Positions 63,926-64,000 of a stretch of 64,000 nt of DNA are shown here, piece after piece. The notes under the pieces were generated by a model. The model ran no database searches. It saw nothing but the letters and a program-made list of their open reading frames with translations, and had not been told where the DNA came from. The stretch lies in NCBI RefSeq assembly GCF_002285795.1, contig NZ_CP022961.1, positions 3,042,001-3,106,000 of the forward strand, written 5' to 3'. A program made the translations under genes and the position numbers. This DNA is from Plantactinospora sp. KBS50. GTDB taxonomy: Bacteria; Actinomycetota; Actinomycetes; Mycobacteriales; Micromonosporaceae. Numbering within the stretch: position 1 is the first letter of the stretch; every line of letters begins with the position of its first letter.

Positions 63926-64000
63926 CTACAGGCTCGCGATGTAGAGCTGGGCCTGCTCGACCGCGGTGAGCGTCGCGGCGAGGCAGTCCTGGAGTTCCTG
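63926..64000 (-). CDS. C-terminus of a small helical protein, 5' part outside the window
   Basis: Only the last 24 residues (QELQDCLAATLTAVEQAQLY then IASL) are visible, in a frame with typical codon bias. They form one amphipathic helix. The gene would be the first visible member of the FtsK-like cluster, five bases before the next start. In WXG100-type systems a small helical protein sits beside an EccC ATPase, but this tail alone does not show that. Confidence 0.55.
   Translation of the reverse strand, partial: QELQDCLAATLTAVEQAQLYIASL

Overview
The window is very GC-rich with G or C at almost every third codon position, GTG starts are common, and neighbouring genes are often joined by GTGA or ATGA overlaps. 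Together with gene families such as SecA2, GpgS, GAF-ANTAR proteins, an OsmC/flavin-monooxygenase cluster and a SigB/F-type sigma factor, this points to a filamentous actinomycete, most likely Micromonosporaceae (inference from gene content, not a database match). No rRNA, tRNA, CRISPR array or insertion sequence was recognised.

Layout. 1-1917: the end of a spermidine-synthase-like gene, a DUF2267/pterin-dehydratase-like protein and a small hypothetical gene. 1987-7374: a partner-switching island with two STAS anti-anti-sigma genes on the minus strand and, divergently, a PAS-GAF-PP2C phosphatase, a cobalamin-binding protein, a third STAS protein, a CheY-like regulator and a coiled-coil protein. 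7394-13267: a secreted transglycosylase-like gene, a membrane-anchored endonuclease/phosphatase, OsmC, and an alpha/beta hydrolase, short-chain dehydrogenase and Baeyer-Villiger-type monooxygenase cluster. 13572-18146: a response regulator, a histidine kinase and a GT39-type membrane glycosyltransferase. 18282-23472: a large unknown membrane protein, an AraC regulator facing a glyoxalase-family gene, and citrate synthase. 23651-29913: glgX(treX)-treY-treZ, converting glycogen to trehalose. 29932-39157: a glutamate-cysteine ligase-like enzyme, a PrsW protease, a Vms1/baeRF-like protein, a TPP enzyme, an unknown gene and a sigma factor fused to a STAS domain. 39275-44424 (minus): an orphan cytochrome oxidase subunit I, DUF4383, a GT4 glycosyltransferase and glucosyl-3-phosphoglycerate synthase. 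44698-56201: secA2, MazG-like, GAF-ANTAR, DUF2231, cysteine dioxygenase-rhodanese, a winged-helix regulator, a kinase-like protein without a P-loop, TraR/DksA, DUF72, GH15 and DUF2267. 56331-59449: a putative RiPP locus. 59568-64000 (minus): a coiled-coil protein and FtsK-type ATPase cluster that runs off the window.

The best candidate for an undescribed system is 56331-59449. An 80-residue peptide made of a 16-residue leader and three near-identical 21-residue units is translationally coupled to a JmjC/cupin oxygenase with an intact His-x-Asp...His metal site, and a divergent MFS exporter lies next to it. A second candidate is the terminal minus-strand cluster, where an FtsK/EccC-like protein with one intact and two degenerate ATPase modules sits between coiled-coil partners.

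A caution on quality: at least eight reading frames breaks are present (three in treY, one each in treZ, the GT39 glycosyltransferase, the alpha/beta hydrolase, the transglycosylase and a STAS gene). Every one is repaired by adding one base, nearly always a G or C inside a short G/C run. This looks like a systematic consensus error rather than real gene decay, so the affected proteins should be read as probably intact in the organism.
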